A stretch of DNA of 64,000 bases from contig JAEWXC010000002.1 of NCBI GenBank assembly GCA_023396115.1, positions 62,001-126,000 on the forward strand, given 5' to 3'. Positions 62,803-64,000 of this stretch are shown here, in pieces (position 1 is the first letter of the stretch; each line of letters starts with the position of its first letter). The translations under genes and the position numbers were made by a program. The notes under the pieces were generated by a model, which searched no databases, had not been told where the DNA came from, and worked only from the letters and a program-made list of their open reading frames with translations. This DNA comes from Actinomycetes bacterium. Its GTDB lineage: Bacteria > Actinomycetota > Actinomycetes > Propionibacteriales > Nocardioidaceae.

Positions 62803-64000
62803 TCAGGCGTACTTGACCGGCAGGGTCTTGATGCCGTTGATCCACGCGCTGCGCAGGCGGGTGGCCTCGCCGTTGGGCTGCAGGTCGGGCATCTTGTCGG
62901 CGATCGTGTTGAACATGATCTCGACCTCGAGGCGGGCCAGGTTGGCACCGATGCAGTAGTGCGCGCCGTGGCCACCGAAGGCCAGGTGCGGGTTGTGCTG
63001 GCGGGCGATGTCGAAGGTCAGCGAGTTCTCGAAGACGTCCTCGTCGTGGTTGCCCGAGGCGTAGAAGATGCCGACGCGCTGGCCCTTCTTGATCTCCTGC
63101 CCACCGATGGTGACGTCGGCCAGGGCGGTGCGCTGGAACGAGGTGACCGGGGTGGCCCAGCGGATGACCTCGTCGACCATGGTCGAGGGGCGCTTGTTCT
63201 TCCACAGCTCCCACTGCTCGGGGTTGTCGAAGAAGGCCATCATCCCGTGGGTGATGGCGTTGCGGGTGGTCTCGTTGCCGGCCACCGCCAGCAGGATCAC
63301 GAAGAACCCGAACTCGTCGTCGGTCAGCGTGCCGTAGCCGTCGTCGTGGGGCGAGATCAGCTTGGTGATGATGTCGTCCTTGGGGTCGTTGCGACGCTGG
63401 TCGGCCAGCATCATCGCGTAGCCGAGGATCTCGGCGGCGGCAACGGTCTCGTCACCCTCGACGTCCGGGTCGTCGTAGGAGAGCATCTGGTTGGACCAGT
63501 CGAACAGCTTGGCCCGGTCCTCCTGCGGCACGCCCATCAGGTCGGCGATGGCCTGCAGCGGCAGCTCGGCCGCCACGTCCTCGACGAAGTCGCCGGTGCC
63601 CTTGGCCAGGGCGTCCTCGACGATCTTGTCGGCGCGCTCCTGGAGGATGTCGTGCAGCGCGTTGATCGCCCGCGGGGTGAAGCCGCGGCTGATGATCTGG
63701 CGCATCTTGGTGTGGTCCGGGGCGTCCTTGTTGATCAGCATGACGCCCTGCATCTCCACATCCTCGCGCTGCATGGTCGGCGCGAAGCGGATGATGGCGC
63801 CGTTCTCGGCGGTGGAGAAGTTCTTGCTGTCCTTGGACACCGCGGCGATGTCGGCGTGCTTGCTGATGGCCCAGAAGCCACCGTCGTTGAAGCCGGCACA
63901 GGCCTCGGGACCCTGCTCCACCCAGAACACGGGCGCGGTCTTGCGCAGCTCCATGAACTCGGCGAGCGGGATGCGCTCCTGGTTCAGGCCGGGGTCGGTC
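62803..64000 (-). CDS. cyp125: CYP125-like steroid C26/C27-monooxygenase (cytochrome P450), 5' end missing
   Basis: At least 399 codons of a P450; the frame enters from the right edge (visible start ...TDPGLNQERIPLAEFMEL). Heme loop FGGHGAHYCIGANLARLEVE with the Cys ligand, I-helix AVAGNETTRNAITHGMMAFF, ExxR in VDEVIRWATPVTSFQRTAL, and MQGVMLINKDAPDHTKMRQI plus ISRGFTPRAINALHD. This agrees closely with CYP125, which oxidises the terminal carbon of the sterol side chain and so starts its breakdown. The promoter lies outside the window, so KstR control cannot be tested here. Confidence 0.9.
   Translation of the reverse strand, partial: TDPGLNQERIPLAEFMELRKTAPVFWVEQGPEACAGFNDGGFWAISKHADIAAVSKDSKNFSTAENGAIIRFAPTMQREDVEMQGVMLINKDAPDHTKMRQIISRGFTPRAINALHDILQERADKIVEDALAKGTGDFVEDVAAELPLQAIADLMGVPQEDRAKLFDWSNQMLSYDDPDVEGDETVAAAEILGYAMMLADQRRNDPKDDIITKLISPHDDGYGTLTDDEFGFFVILLAVAGNETTRNAITHGMMAFFDNPEQWELWKNKRPSTMVDEVIRWATPVTSFQRTALADVTIGGQEIKKGQRVGIFYASGNHDEDVFENSLTFDIARQHNPHLAFGGHGAHYCIGANLARLEVEIMFNTIADKMPDLQPNGEATRLRSAWINGIKTLPVKYA

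Overview
(1) Organism. The window is about 70% GC with dense, overlapping genes. It carries actinobacterial markers: RbpA, WhiA, the RapZ-YvcK-WhiA block, OpcA beside Zwf, an acVLRF1 release-factor homologue, and a KstR-type cholesterol regulon. Many genes look leaderless, with a TANNNT hexamer six or seven bases before the start codon. The gene orders fit a Nocardioidaceae-like soil actinobacterium (for example Nocardioides). That is an inference from gene content; no rRNA or tRNA is present. (2) Left part, 1-15.9 kb. It opens with a two-gene ABC exporter cut by the left edge, then an ASCH-like/acVLRF1 pair. A complete SUF iron-sulfur cluster operon follows on the minus strand (sufR-sufB-sufD-Rieske ferredoxin-sufC-sufS-sufU-sufT-like). 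After it come a DUF4262 protein, a second ABC exporter running into ctaA (heme A synthase), a lipoprotein with a fresh-looking internal duplication, and ctaB (heme O synthase). (3) Centre, 16-39.6 kb: central metabolism and housekeeping. The pentose-phosphate operon tkt-tal-pgi-zwf-opcA-pgl is on the plus strand. The glycolytic set gap-pgk-tpiA with secG and rbpA, and the upstream uvrC-rapZ-yvcK-whiA group, are on the minus strand. uvrA has an SOS box. MBL-fold, CoA-binding and ArfB genes follow. (4) Right part, 39.8-64 kb: a steroid (cholesterol-type) catabolism region. It holds kshA/kshB (3-ketosteroid 9-alpha-hydroxylase) with a small cysteine protein between them. It also holds a FadE26/FadE27/FadD17-like side-chain set, the divergent FadD19/EchA19 pair, a FadD plus LLM flavoprotein, a DUF35 protein with two lipid-transfer-type thiolases (Ltp4/Ltp3-like), and a CYP125-like P450 cut by the right edge. 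Three AACNNGTT palindromes (KstR-type boxes) sit in the three divergent intergenic regions, so the genes are probably one regulon. Set among them are a thioredoxin-rhodanese fusion, lemA, a GIY-YIG nuclease flanked by repeats, and methionine aminopeptidase. (5) Non-coding structure. Three arrays of a degenerate GACCGGGCACTTGTG repeat (23.4, 25.5 and 39.7 kb) lie just 3' of genes in the same sense orientation. A second repeat family brackets the GIY-YIG gene. A 70-base nested palindrome separates lemA and fadD. A GC-rich dyad typical of CsoR/CstR-family operators precedes the thioredoxin-rhodanese gene. No phage, insertion sequence, CRISPR array or RNA gene was seen.
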